64,000 nucleotides of DNA from Serilophus lunatus. Lineage: Eukaryota; Chordata; Aves; Passeriformes; Eurylaimidae. The notes beneath the pieces were generated by a model. It did not search any database. It saw nothing but the letters and a program-made list of their open reading frames with translations, and was not told the DNA's origin. Below, piece after piece: positions 24,403 to 37,260 of the stretch. Where the stretch lies: the NCBI GenBank assembly GCA_013399895.1, contig VXBA01000663.1:125177-189176 (forward strand), given 5' to 3'. The translations under genes were made by a program, and so were the position numbers. The number at the start of each line of letters is the position of its first letter. The first letter of the stretch is position 1.

Positions 24403-27400
24403 AATATGGCATCGACACTTTTTTCAAGGCATAATCTCAGTGCTTCCAGACAGGTACTGCTCTGATAGTGACTTAACCTTTTACTGTGACTCTTGCTCTT
24501 TCCATGTTTTTACAATTTTTACTAAATTGTTCTTTTTTTCCAAAACCCAAATGTTTCAGATCTACTTTTGATCTAGTTTTAGAAACTGCTATGTTTCCCA
24601 CCTCCAACACCAAGAAAGGGGCAGTTTTGAATTACAAAGCACAAGTACAAATGTATCTGACTCCTAAAGTACCCTTGGGATATTCCTACCCTGATTACAG
24701 AGAGCATCTGGTCTCAGCTGCTGCTGGACATTTCTGCTAGCATGCACATACACAGTGTATGTATCTCATGTCTCTCCTTGAGGTGGCTAGGTATGTGTCT
24801 TGGCCATTTGGGCCTTACTCTTGTCCTCTCTTTCTGAGAATAATGCTAAAATGTTCATTTGAACATGCCTCAAACAGTGAAATTTCCTTAGGAGAGTATG
24901 TTTTGATAAAACAGTGTAGAAAAACTACAAGAAAGATCACAAGAGAATCTTTTTGCTCAGAAATTACAGAGACTGTTGCATGTCATGGGATGGTTTTTTT
25001 GTGTTTTGGTTTGGTTTGGTTTGGTTTTTTTTAGCAGATTAAATCCTTAGCAGAAAGTTCAAAACTATTAGTTGCCATGACCATAAAATCATGACTGTTA
25101 CATAAAAACTGCTCTGTAAAACACAGATGAGAGTTAAATGGTGATTCCCCAAAACTGAGATTTATTTAGAAATATTCCCTGGAAAAAGGCTCTTACATTG
25201 TCTATAAATGCATATGCTTGCTGTAGATGGATCCAAGGGGAAGGCTTTACTAAACATCTTTATCTTCCCACTTCTCTTGGCAGTTTCTTCAGACTGTCAT
25301 ACAAAAGATATTCACAACTATTTCAGCATCTACCTTAAATGACCAAGGTATGAACTACAGTGTCTTTATGATTCTTCCAGAAGACAGCGGTAGGTTAGAT
25401 CAAGAAATGACTTCATATACTTTTCCAGCACCCATACTCTGGCTATCACATCCTTATGATACGACACTATCTCACCTGTAACATTTATTTCCAAGTGACA
25501 TGAGTAAAACTGCATAGTTATGCTGAAATAATGTGCATAATTAAACAGCAATAAAACAGCAACTCTATTGGGAACAATGGTAATTACACAGCAGCTCATA
25601 TTGATAAGAACTGTGTTCCAATGTATTGATAGAGGAGATTGTTAAGAGAACTGTATTCTCCGACATTACAGTCACATATAGAAGATCTCCCTCTCTTTTG
25701 CGGAATTAAGTTTTGATTTTGAGAAGTTAAAATGTCCTCTAGCTCTCCAAAAATCCCTTTCTGCTGGCTCAGAAAAAAATGGTTTGAACAATAATTACAA
25801 TTACAATAAATACAAATTGTGTCAGTAAATGCTATAAATACCTCATTTTATTCAGATACAAAAATATCCACCCTGCCAGGATTTAAAGGCTTTGCCTACT
25901 CTCACTGTTTCGGCTGAGTGGGTTCTGTACATATATAGCACAGCCATCCCTCCTGATTCATCTCAGCTTGTGGGTGAGAAGAGAGGCTGCTTCACATCGC
26001 TCTGCTGTGTTTTGGCAGAACTGCCTGCTATGAGACGAGGTTATTGTCTGTATGTGGGAGGTGGTATGCCTGTACTCGATGTTACCACTCAGCTGCCCAG
26101 GAAGGAGTCCAGGCATATCTGAGGTAGCAGCACTGGTGCCGGAGGCAGCACCGTGGGCTGCAGTGCCCAGGCAGCACGATCTCCTGCCTCTTTTGCTTTA
26201 CAGGTCTCCACTCTTTTTCTTTGCAGAGTGAGAAGGATATTGCTGCCTAAGTAAAAATCATTCCTGAACAAAAGAACAGCCAACAGTATAATTCAATTTT
26301 CTCCTCTGTAAAAGCAGACAGTGCTACATATCTAGACATGCTCCTTTCAGTATGCACAGTACACTACCCTTTTCTCAAACCGAAGCATCATAATGTTAGC
26401 AAATGAGTAATTTTAGAAATATGCAATAAAATGGGCAGGCATTTAACTGCAACTGTGTCATGTTTAATTACTATTTAATGCTCATTAACTCATTTAGGTC
26501 CCTTCTGACTGCTCAGTTTCCCAAAAGAGACAGTCATCTCTACAGAGCCTTTGCCTTGCTAGATTAAAAAAAAACTTTTGATGAGCTGTCTGGAGTGCAG
26601 TCCTCCCAAAGGCAGTGGAAAAAACTGGAGCATTGGCTGCTGAATAAGAAGCACATTCAATTTTGAACACAGGGACCTGCCAGAATTCTTCTGGAAGATT
26701 GCAGGGTCTCATGATGCTTCATTAGGATGAGAGGTGTTCCCAGGACAAGGGTAGACCTGCCTCTCTGTACTACCCATCGAAAGGATTCTTTAATCTCCCT
26801 AAATGCACCCTAGGAAAACGTCTATATTTTCTGCCGTATTCTGTGAGGCTTTCTTCAGGTCTTCATCGCACTTAGGAATTCATTAAGGAACAAAAGACGC
26901 CTATTCTACAGCTATGAAAACAGACAGTATTTTCCATCACTTCTCTACTAAATCCAACCATGTAGATGACGTCATTGTTTTGCAAGGAAATAAAGCATTT
27001 ACAGTGTAGACACAAAAAGAAATTGCAATGGAAGTCAGTTGAATACAGATTGTACAATTAAAGACAGTGCAAATAGGCTACATAATCTACTAGATTTGAA
27101 ATCTAGAAGGGCTAGGGATAGACAAGAGAAAGCAGAGCAACACTAGGGAATGCTGAAGGGCAAAGTGGAGGCAAAGAAATAGATCTCAACATTATAGAGG
27201 GGAGGAATGTCATGTGGGATATGTAAGTAGTGTGGAGGATGATGGAAGCAACAAACCAACCCAGAAGGGCAGTCAAAAAAGGCAGAGAGGGAAAACAAAG
27301 GAGATGTAGGTAAATAAAGGAGCATGAGAATGAGCAGTGGACTCTGTCAGTAAATCTCAACATTTACCACGGCAAGATCTTCCCTGAACCTCCCTTGCCA

Positions 27401-28936
27401 AGGCTTTCAGAGGGGGAGTAGAATGATTATCAGTCCCTGACATCCACTCAGGGCTCCTCTCAGGAGCTCCAAGTGTTGAATGGGAAGACAGGGTGCAGAA
27501 GAAAGTGTTTAAGAGCTCTGGCATGGTACACTTAGCTGGGAGAGGTAAATAAAGATGCTTGTTATGAGTCTCATTTCCTGGCGTGTTATGATAATTATAG
27601 ATATTCAAGTATTATAATTGGTAGAGATTCTGTCCAGATTAGACTATAAATAGATACAACACTCTAGAAGAAATCTGTGGTTCTCTACCCTTTTTCAAAA
27701 CATGAATATATGTAATTGCAATAATTAACTAGTAAATTAACAGAGTGACAAGTTATAATCAAAGTCTTTTAAGAGTAATATAATCCTTCAGCCTAATTAG
27801 TGTTTTGTATTTGTTTTTATTTCAGACTCTTTTAGTGATTTTTGTAAGCATCTAGTTGCTTGTTATCTTTATTTTCTTAAGAGAGTTGGCATTTTCTGCT
27901 GATAACTCCCCATAAATATTATTTGTTGCTCAGTATTTGGATTTACCAAGAAATTTATGACTTTAAAAAAGAATTACATTGCATGTTTGTTATTGCATCA
28001 GCCTTTGTCATTTTCTACTACTGCTGTGATCAATCAATAAGTTTTGCCATTGTGTGTTAAACTATGCCATTAAAAAGGGCCTTATTCAAAAGTCTGCCTT
28101 CTCAGACATCACCCACAAAGCCTTTATTTACTTGAAGCCAATATGTTAGCCACTAGATTTACTAGCTTACTCCATTACCAGAAAAGGGATGACAATCATG
28201 TTTCTTGCCCCTGAGCAGATTTATATCATTTCAGTGGTCTGGGATTGCTGTAAGCCAAGTTCCAAGCCAGTCCTGCTCTTACAGCACCGCTGCATCTACA
28301 GAAAATTTTAGATGACAGCTGTCTCTCTTTTACAAGTCCAAAAGTGACTTTAGTTCCCTTCACAAAGGCTTGTAGAAATACTTCATTTCCTTGTGATTTC
28401 TATAATTATAATCTTCATTTTTTGACAGATTTGTTTAAGTGGAAATGGAATTTCAAATCACTGCACATTACTGTCCACTGGCCCAGTCTATCACCTGCAG
28501 TCGTGCTTCTAATATTTTCCACTTCATTCTATATAATGAATCTACTCTCTGAATTTTACATGAATTAAATCCAGCTGAGAAGCAAATCAATTTGATAGTC
28601 CATAAATAAGATACTCTTTTTGAACAATTTCAAGGACACTATGCAATAACATAACAAAAAAGCATGAAGTAGGAGCAAAGTGCAGTCTAATTCCTCCCTC
28701 CATCCATTACTCATATTTTTTTTTCTACTTCTTACAGATGCTAAACAAATAAAACACTCTCAAACCCAGAATCAGTTCATTCATATATTTAAACAGGGTA
28801 AATGAAAAAGTGATTCTGTAACTACTGGACAATTCAATGTTTTCTGTTAGTTTAGTTAATAAACATTGACTTGGATACACATAAATACAGTATATTGGAG
28901 GTGACGAGGAATTTAAGTCCATCTAGAATTAAATCT
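24403..28936 (-). other. CNTN1: Upstream CNTN1 intron block
   Basis: AT-rich intron sequence. It holds a (TTTGG)n simple repeat at 25003-25032 and purine-rich stretches around 27110-27320. No exon, RNA gene or known element is recognised. The open frames here are short and unrelated to any family I know. Confidence 0.65.
25003..25032. repeat. (TTTGG)n simple repeat
   Basis: Five tandem TTTGG-like pentamers followed by a T run. Confidence 0.85.
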
Positions 28937-30525
28937 GGACAAGGATGTCAAGGAAAACGAAAAAGGCTTCTTCAAATATTAACAAAAGGAAAAGAAAGGA
29001 TTATTTGGGCCTGTTGCTAAATGGATGAGGGACCCTGGTAATAAGAGGACACTCTGAGAGAGCTGGTAGACATCACAATGAGGTTTCTCACAATCTTCTC
29101 TGAAAGTTCTTGGGGATAAGGAGAGGTGCCTGAGGACTGGAAGAAAGCAAACGTCCCCCTGGTCTTCAAAACAGGCAAGAAGAAGGACACAGGAAACCAC
29201 CCACCATTCAGGCTCACCTCAATCCTTGGAAAAGTGATAAAGCACCTCATTCTGGAGGCTATCTCTATCCACATGGATGACAAGAACGTGACCAGAATAG
29301 TCAGCATGGATTCACTAAAGATAAATCGTGCTTGACCAACCTGATTGCCTACTATGATGAAACAACTACCTGGATGGATGAGGGGAAAGCAGTAGATATT
29401 GTCTACCTTGACTCCGGCAAGGAGTCTCTCACAACATCCCTTTATGCAAAATCAGAAGTGTGGACTAGATGAGTGGACAGTGAGGCAGATTGAGAACTGG
29501 CTGAACATCAGATCCCAGAAGGTTGCAAACAGTGGTGGTACAGGATATAGTTGAATCCCTGCATGTCACTAGTGGTATCCCCCAAGGTTCAATACTGGCC
29601 TTACTGTTGTTGAACTTATTTATCAATGACCTGGATGAAGGGACAGATACCTTCTCAGCGAATTCATAGACAACACAAAGCAGGGAGGAGTCGCTGATAC
29701 CCCAGAGTGCTGTGCAGGCCTTCAGATGGACCTCAACAGGTCGGAGAGACAGGAAGAGAATTGCTGAAATTCAACAAAGGCAGATTCAGGGTCCCGCACT
29801 TGGGGAAAAGCAACCCAGGGCACCAGTACAGGCTAGGGGCTCACCTGCTGGTAAGAAGTTTCATGGAGAAGGACCCAGGAGTCCTGGTGGACAACAAGCT
29901 GTCCATGAGCCAAGAGGTGTCCATGCATGCTCTTGTGGCCAAGAAGGTATCCTGGGATGCATTAGGAAGAGCATTTTCCAGCAGGTCAAGGGAGGTGATC
30001 CTGCTCCTCTACTTAGCTGCATGCGTGAGGCCACATTTGGAGTGGTGTGTCCAGTTCTGGGCTCTTCAGTACAAGAGGGAGATGGAGCTCCTGGAGCAGG
30101 TCCAGCAGAAGGCAACAAGGATGCTTAAGGAACTGGAGCATCTCTCCCACAAGGAAAGGCTGAGGGAGCCTTGAGAAGAGATAACTGACAGAGGACATCA
30201 TCAATGTATGCAAGTATCTGAAGGGTGGATGTCAAGAGGATGGAGCCAGGCACTTCACAGTGGTGCCAAGCAATAGGACAAAGGGCAGAAACTGATGAAA
30301 AGGAAGTTCCACCTGAACAAAAGGAAGAATTTCTTCACTGTGTGAGTGACCACACACTGGAACCCATTGCATAGAGAGGTTGTGGAGTGCCCCTTACTGG
30401 AGATACTCAAGAACTATCTGGACACAATCCTGTGCAATGTGCTCTAAGATGACGTTGCTTGAGCTAGGAGGACCAGAAGACTCACTGTGGTTCCTTCCCA
30501 CCTTACCCATTCTGTGAACCTGTGA
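28937..30525 (+). mobile_element. CR1 LINE, 5'-truncated, RT fragment to 3' end
   Basis: It begins in the RT domain (GGCTTCTTCAAATATTAAC) and passes through decayed RT blocks: PEDWKKANVPLVFKTGKK, LTSILGKVIKHL, and a degraded PQGS-like segment near 29580. It then follows the 3' part of ORF2 (VRPHLEWCVQFWALQ) and a 3' UTR ending near ATTCTGTGAACCTGTGAG. Many stops and frameshifts show it is inactive. It differs from the copies at 8791 and 19720 in its 3' region, which suggests another CR1 subfamily. Confidence 0.92.
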
Positions 30526-33500
30526 GGACTTTAGGGTTATTACAGGGCTTGCTCCAACTTTCAAGAGGTAACCTTCAATTTGGAGTGCAATGAAAAACTT
30601 CTATTCTTTTACAAATATTTATAAATTTATTCTTCATGACCTCTTTTCCACTTTATCTTTCAAGACAATGAGGAGAGAGAATTAAAAGAACTAACATACT
30701 GGCACAGTTATAATCCACAATATACTCTGGCTCAGAGCTACCCATTTTTCCCCCTCCTTGCCTCTTTCTTTGGAAGTTGTGACTTCTCTCTAAGAATCAA
30801 GCACCAAAAAGGCAACAAATTCCTTCTTTTGACATGTTTTGAGCTATGCCTTTTTCACTTGAAAGAAACAGTGCCTATTCTACAAAGCAAGAAAACAGTG
30901 CCTATCACAAAAAAATCCTATCAAATGTATCTGCAGAAGATTGTTATAAGAAAAAGCAAGTACCAGGCATATCAATGGGCAACCTCACTGTTAGAAGATG
31001 TCTGTTTTCTTTGGCAATTTTCTAAAGCATCATTTTTTTCAAGAAGAACAACATACTGATAGTTCATCACACTGGGAATTTAAATCTCCTGCTTCCTTTT
31101 TCTTTACATATCGAAGAATTTGGACCTCAAGAATCTGGTACATCATTTCTCAGCATTTCTCTTTGACTTTTTTGTTTGGCAATTAAGGTCCAATGGGAAT
31201 TGACTTTGCTTGCCTGAGATATTATGGTTCCCATTTTCCCTATTTCACTTTCTTTTATCTTTCTGTTATTTTGTCCTCTCACATAGTTCATGCAAATACG
31301 AACATGTCTTATTTCTTTTATTTCCTCCACAGATTCATTATGAATTAATATTAATTCTCTCCCCAAAATGGTTTTACTGCGGTCACACAATTGTCTTATC
31401 TTGCATTTAATCAACAACTCTGTAATGAAGAATCATCTGGTAATGCTATCATAAACCTATTTTTTAAGAAGAATAGGCATCTTCTAATCTGTGGTAATCT
31501 CAACAACTCAGCTTTACTTTTAGTTATTAGTAAGTTTAGTTACTTTTCTTAAGTCACAGAGCTGCAAAGCAAAGTTTTGTTTTGAAGTACCTTCAGATCA
31601 TGAAGTGTTGTTTAGTGGTACTTAAATGCTGTCTTTAATCATCATGTCAGAAGCAAAGGGTCAAGCAGCTAGTGCTCCATGTCCCTTTTCACACCATATG
31701 CTTTATCAGCAACTGGCTGTTCTTTCTTCTAATGTAATAAGTAAGAAAAAGATCACTTACTAATGCCATAACTCACAGGCATTACTCACTTTTCTGAAAG
31801 CATGCTGTAAGGCTTTGCTGCTTCAAGATTGCCTAGTAAAATATTTCAGCAAATGAAAATCAATAAACCATCCTCCATGTACTGAACATCATGCAAAACA
31901 GCATCCTACTTTGTTCCTACACATACAAGTATGTGTCTTAAAGCTGAAGTAGCTTAACTTTAACTACACAATAACCAAACATGCCCAAGTCTATAAAACA
32001 ACCATGAAAAAAAATCAGCCATAAATACAAATAAATATCCACTATTAAAACTTGGCATTCTTTCATGATAACATGGATTTTCAGGTTACTTTGGCCAACA
32101 GCTTTCAAGGGACAGAACTCATTAACTTCTCCAGTAAAATTAAGTGTATAATTGAAATTATCTTTTGTCGCTTTGTCTTTTTTTAAAGTTTGTAAAACAA
32201 AAAACCAGACTACTCATAACATAATCTTGGAGTTAATTTTTAAAAAGAACCATTCATAAGAAAAAAATATGTTTCAGAAAAAAAGAAACAAGACCGTATG
32301 GAAAGCCTTATCACATTCTTGTTATATTCTATCTGATTTTCACACCTTCTTGAACTTAGTAATACCTTGTTATTCATCAGTAAATTAAGACATTGGCATG
32401 AATCATGTATATTCAATAAGTTCACAGCAGAGGTGTTTATATACATAAAAATTTAACAGTTTATCCATATAATCTGTAATTTAGGATATCCTATAACATG
32501 CTTCCTATTGTACAGCCAAAGACAATCTCAGTGGGAGATCTCATCTTCAAACTGCATGTTTCCTAGCAACTCTCTTTAAATCAGAGTAGCTTTTTTTAAA
32601 TTTACATCAATCACTTGGAACTGTTGAGAATGCTTAAAAACATCTCTTTCATCCTGTGAATAAACAGTTCAAATCAGACTAGCAGCTGCAAAAAGGAGAA
32701 AAAAGGAAAATCAGCTCAATGTTTACTAGAATTTGCTGGTAGCTTTTGGAATAATACATTATTTGTGACTTCTGATTTTAAGCTTATACATTTCAGAATA
32801 GCGATTGGGGAGACCCATTGGCATTTTCCATAGGTTTGAATAATCATCCATCATTTCTGTGTTTTAAAGACTGCTTTTCAAGTATGCTTACTCATGAGGT
32901 AGACTTAGTTGTTTTCTGAAAATTTTAAGAGAAAAATTAGGGTTTCATTGTATTGGTTTCATCATCTACAACTAAAGCACTGTTTTTGTAATCTTCAGAT
33001 CTTTTTGGAAAAAAACCATGCTTTTTTTGAAAGCATTGTTTCTTGCCTGTTAATTGACCTTTTCATACATGAGTTCTCTATCAACATCACATTCTGTGGT
33101 CTACTAATGCATCTGTCAAATGAATCATTATGGTCATTTAGTCTTTCTATTTCCAAAAATATTACAATAAGTCACTTTTTAACTGTACAACATTTGTTCT
33201 GCAACATTCTGAGAACTCTGGGGGTCTTCTTTTGATAAGAAAATGTGATAACTCTCATTACACTACCAACAATATGAAAAAATCTTCTAATGGGATAATG
33301 ACTCCAAATTATCTGATATGCACAATTAAACTCACCAGGCATTTGTACCACAGTTTTACACATCATCTTTTTTCTTCTAATTAACACAGAGCAGGTCTAG
33401 GTCACAGCACAGGAGCTTCTGTGTTGATAGTATAACAGAAAACTCTTTTTCTAGAACTGTGAAATTTGACAGTAAGTCAGTATTATGTTAGAGATGGCAC

Positions 33501-34713
33501 CTTACATTACTGCTTGGTTTGGTACTATATTTTAATGCTGCGATCTGACTCTCACAGTAAACACAGAAATGCAGGGGCAATTTTTAATAGTTAAAATTTC
33601 AGTATTTGTGATCTGTCGTAGGATCTAAAGTTCAAACTTTTGCAGACCATTCTCTAGACTCTTCAGCAGAAACATGATGACAATGAGAGAAAGAAGCATA
33701 CAGTGCTTTGTCGGTATGACATATGGGGACTGAAGGATCTAGGAAGAAGCACAGTGGAACAAAGGAAGTAACATGATGGTTAAGGATCTCAGGACTTAAG
33801 GAAATCAGGAATAACTTCTGTATGACCCTTTTGACATGTGCATTTCAAAGCTGCTACTTTTCAAATTTAACTCTAGCTTTACAATTTCTTAAGAGTATTA
33901 ATAGAATTAAGGTCATATACCATGACAGAAAAAATGTAGAAATTTAAATGTTAGAGAGGTTTTCTATGGGAATAAAGTGTTATGAGATTTTCATGAACAG
34001 ATGAGCTTCAGCAGCAACCTTCACTCCAGGAGGCACCAGACCCCCTAATAGAGCTTGTAGCAAAGACAGCTTTAAGACCTACCCTAACAATGAAGCTTCC
34101 TTCCTGCTTTTTCCTATATTATAGCACTGCAGTACATATTTGCTTGGTATGAGCAGACCACTCAATTTTTTATAAGCTGAACTCTATGAATATTTATTGT
34201 GGATAGAAGAGAACAAATGACAGTCCAATCATCAGCAATTTTCCTGTTTTACATGGGAAAACCTCCCTTTGGCTGTGACTACTGTAACATGGTCAAGAAT
34301 GGATTTTTTGATTTAGACAAAAAGAAAAACTCTCTTCATTTCTGTTATCATATTTGACACTTGAGACTACAGTTGAGGAGATTATTTAGAGCATTCTGCT
34401 ATACTCTTCCAGTAAATTCTGTGACTTTATACTGTCTTATCAGAAGAAAAGCAATCAGACTAAGGAGAAAAAACAGACTAAACAGAATTTCATTCCTTTG
34501 CTTACCATCAACCTTTCTCTGTCTTGTGTGTTTTGCAACATACAGTTTGAAGAAACCAGTCACTATTGGAGAAGATTACTATTCACAAAGTAATACAGTG
34601 CTGTGTCTTTAACATACATAATGAGTCAGATTATTTCATTTATTGCTTGTACTTTTTTATCATCACTATTTTATGCTTCATGGCACATCTAAAGATTATT
34701 TTTTCTAACACAT
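30526..34713 (-). other. CNTN1: Upstream CNTN1 intron block
   Basis: AT-rich sequence of about 4.2 kb. I recognise no exon, mobile element or RNA. The short open frames look random. Confidence 0.65.
34709..34713. repeat. Target-site duplication, left copy
   Basis: CACAT directly before the TG of the LTR. It is identical to 35881-35885 directly after the terminal CA. Confidence 0.65.
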
Positions 34714-34773
34714 TGTAGGGGTTTGAAAGGAGAGGGGGTACAGAGGGGTGCTGGGGGGTTCTTAGAGGGAGCG

Positions 34774-35433
34774 NNNNNNNNNNNNNNNNNNNNNNNNNNN
34801 NNNNNNNNNNNNNNNNNNNNNNNNNNNNNNNNNNNNNNNNNNNNNNNNNNNNNNNNNNNNNNNNNNNNNNNNNNNNNNNNNNNNNNNNNNNNNNNNNNNN
34901 NNNNNNNNNNNNNNNNNNNNNNNNNNNNNNNNNNNNNNNNNNNNNNNNNNNNNNNNNNNNNNNNNNNNNNNNNNNNNNNNNNNNNNNNNNNNNNNNNNNN
35001 NNNNNNNNNNNNNNNNNNNNNNNNNNNNNNNNNNNNNNNNNNNNNNNNNNNNNNNNNNNNNNNNNNNNNNNNNNNNNNNNNNNNNNNNNNNNNNNNNNNN
35101 NNNNNNNNNNNNNNNNNNNNNNNNNNNNNNNNNNNNNNNNNNNNNNNNNNNNNNNNNNNNNNNNNNNNNNNNNNNNNNNNNNNNNNNNNNNNNNNNNNNN
35201 NNNNNNNNNNNNNNNNNNNNNNNNNNNNNNNNNNNNNNNNNNNNNNNNNNNNNNNNNNNNNNNNNNNNNNNNNNNNNNNNNNNNNNNNNNNNNNNNNNNN
35301 NNNNNNNNNNNNNNNNNNNNNNNNNNNNNNNNNNNNNNNNNNNNNNNNNNNNNNNNNNNNNNNNNNNNNNNNNNNNNNNNNNNNNNNNNNNNNNNNNNNN
35401 NNNNNNNNNNNNNNNNNNNNNNNNNNNNNNNNN
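34774..35433. other. Assembly gap (660 N)
   Basis: An uninterrupted run of N. The length may be an estimate. Any open frame drawn across it is meaningless. Confidence 1.
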
Positions 35434-35786
35434 TCCCAGGCCTCATGGCTTGACTCAGCCCACCTCCATCAGCACCGGAGCCACACCAGCACAGCTGCAG
35501 GTTGAAAGCTTCCCCAAATAACATCCCGGATTGGGGGAGAACCTTTCACTGTGTTGTGTTTTACAGAGACTCCAAGGGCTGGGAGTTAGCTGTCACCAGA
35601 GGGAGAAAGAAGAGGAAACAGCTTTCCCTTCCCACTGCTTCTCTTTTGGCCATCCTGCCTGGCCTTTGAAAGCAGTTCCCTTATTCCTTTTTTCCCCCCT
35701 TTTTCGTGGTTTTTGTTGGTTGCTTTTCTGTGTTAAATTTGGAGTTCCCTTAAACTGCTGTCTTTCTTTTGGTTGAGCTCCAGACA

Positions 35787-35792
35787 AATAAA
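35787..35792 (+). terminator. LTR polyadenylation signal AATAAA
   Basis: A canonical hexamer about 90 bp before the LTR 3' end, followed by TTGTTAATTCTGTTC-type T/G-rich sequence. It is in the expected place for an R/U5 boundary on the plus strand. Confidence 0.6.
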
Positions 35793-35880
35793 CTGTTTCC
35801 CTGTTGTTAATTCTGTTCATTCTTCTCGTCACTGTTCAGTGTGCTCCTGAGTAAAACACAGTGGTGCTTAAACCACCACA

Positions 35881-35885
35881 CACAT
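35881..35885. repeat. Target-site duplication, right copy
   Basis: CACAT directly after the terminal CCACCACA of the LTR, matching the left copy. Confidence 0.65.
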
Positions 35886-36739
35886 CATTAGTGTTTTTAA
35901 TAAAAATGCATGCATTTATCAATTTAGATTTATCCTGCAAAGAGTCACTGTGAACCCACTTGACAATCAAATCCATTTGAATCAGATACAGAGAGAAATC
36001 ATCAGATGATAGTTTTAAGTGATCAAGAGGTCTTGGACTCCATCTAAACAAATTGTGACTCATCCTATGTCTCATAAATTTTCTTTAAAGCACTTAGTTA
36101 AAATGTAAAAATATTAATAGTCAAGTCTTAAATTCTGAGAAGTGAAAGTGATTATCTGCAATTGTGAAACAATTTAATGAATTTGACAAAAATCTGTATA
36201 TATTTTGAAGATATTTTGAATAACTTTGTACTCAAAATGGAATATGTATGAAGATGGTTCTGAAGGGTTATTTAATGTATGAACCACCAACTTTTTGTTA
36301 GTGATTTTGTGATTTAGTTTTTCATTTTGTATGTGATTTATAACCCACTGCTCTTCCTAATTTTCAATAGACATGGGATAGATCTTACAAGAACACTCAG
36401 GTGGAAAAAGTCTGACAGCTCTTGTTAGCCTCTTACAGCAGGCATTGTAGAAGTTTCCTTCGAGAAGACATTATAAAAAATATCTTTTTGATACTATATT
36501 TCAGGGTCACTTTGACACAGGAAACTTCTTTTCTGATGTCTTCCCTTTCAGAACTTTATTGATGGCAGGCAGGCACAAAACCACAAAATACAAGCAAAGG
36601 TCTGAAGTCTTAGGTACTTCCCATCTAATAATGTTAACAAAGGACATGGAAAAAGAAACAAACATTTCACAGGAGATTTTTCACCTCTTCAGCTTGGTAA
36701 TATGTGTTACCTGGAATTAAGTGTAAAATCATTCTTGCT
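35886..36739 (-). other. CNTN1: Upstream CNTN1 intron block
   Basis: AT-rich sequence between the LTR and an ancient CR1/L3-like remnant. Nothing is recognised. Confidence 0.65.
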
Positions 36740-37260
36740 ATACTCTGAAAAGCATCTAGGGGATACAGTGGACAAGAAATTCAACAGGGCATTCCAGGAT
36801 AATGCTGTGATTAAAAGAACTGCATGACCCTTGGGAATTTAATGACTAAGAAGTACAATTATCATGTGAATTTGCTTTTTAGAAACAAGCAAATTTGCTT
36901 GCATGACACTTATTTGAAAACTGTAACATGATGTTAGATGATATTTATTTAAAAAGACCAAAAGAAAGAGCATGGAGAGATGTAAAATAACACATATATA
37001 CAAAAGGAGTAGAGAAAATGCCTTATGGCAAGAACTTTCCTTGTTCAACCTGTCTGGCATACCAAGGAGACGACTGGGGAATATCCTGGCTACAGGACAT
37101 CAGTATGGGTCAAAAACACCAGAGACAAAAGGGTCATTTAATGGGCTAGAAAGAGGCATAATAAAACAACAGAAAAAAAGCTGGAAATTGATTCTAGAGT
37201 GATTTAGATGGGATGTGTGTTGAAATTTTAGAAAATAATATAGTGACATTCCTAGTTCTT
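36740..37260 (+). mobile_element. Ancient CR1/L3-like LINE remnant (probable)
   Basis: Decayed similarity to the region of old CR1/L3 elements near the ORF2 end: CATCTAGGGGATACAGTGGA, a GCATTCCAGGATAATGCTG block, then 3'-region blocks such as AATGGGCTAGAAAGAGGC and AGCTGGAAATTGATTCTAGA. It is far more diverged than the other CR1 copies. This is from memory of consensus layout; boundaries are approximate. Confidence 0.5.

Larger units (their letters stand above)
34714..35880 (+). mobile_element. LTR of an endogenous retrovirus, interrupted by an assembly gap
   Basis: The element starts TGTAGGGGTTTGAAAGGAG and ends AAACCACCACA (TG...CA). It is flanked by an identical 5-bp duplication, CACAT, at 34709-34713 and 35881-35885. 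The 3' part carries AATAAA at 35787-35792 followed by T/G-rich sequence, as in an LTR polyadenylation region. The G-rich left edge and the 660-base N run show that the GC-rich middle could not be assembled. A 5-bp duplication is typical of ERVL-type elements, but the class is inferred only. It is antisense to CNTN1. Whether the gap hides just the LTR middle or a longer provirus cannot be told. Confidence 0.72.

Noticed and set aside
26100..26230. GC-richer patch with a TTTGCTTTACAG acceptor-like site on the plus strand
   Set aside because: It is on the wrong strand for CNTN1 and has no open frame of note or matching donor. No exon can be supported.
34640..35524. Long open frames on both strands across the N run
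   Set aside because: They are made of undefined bases and have no coding evidence.
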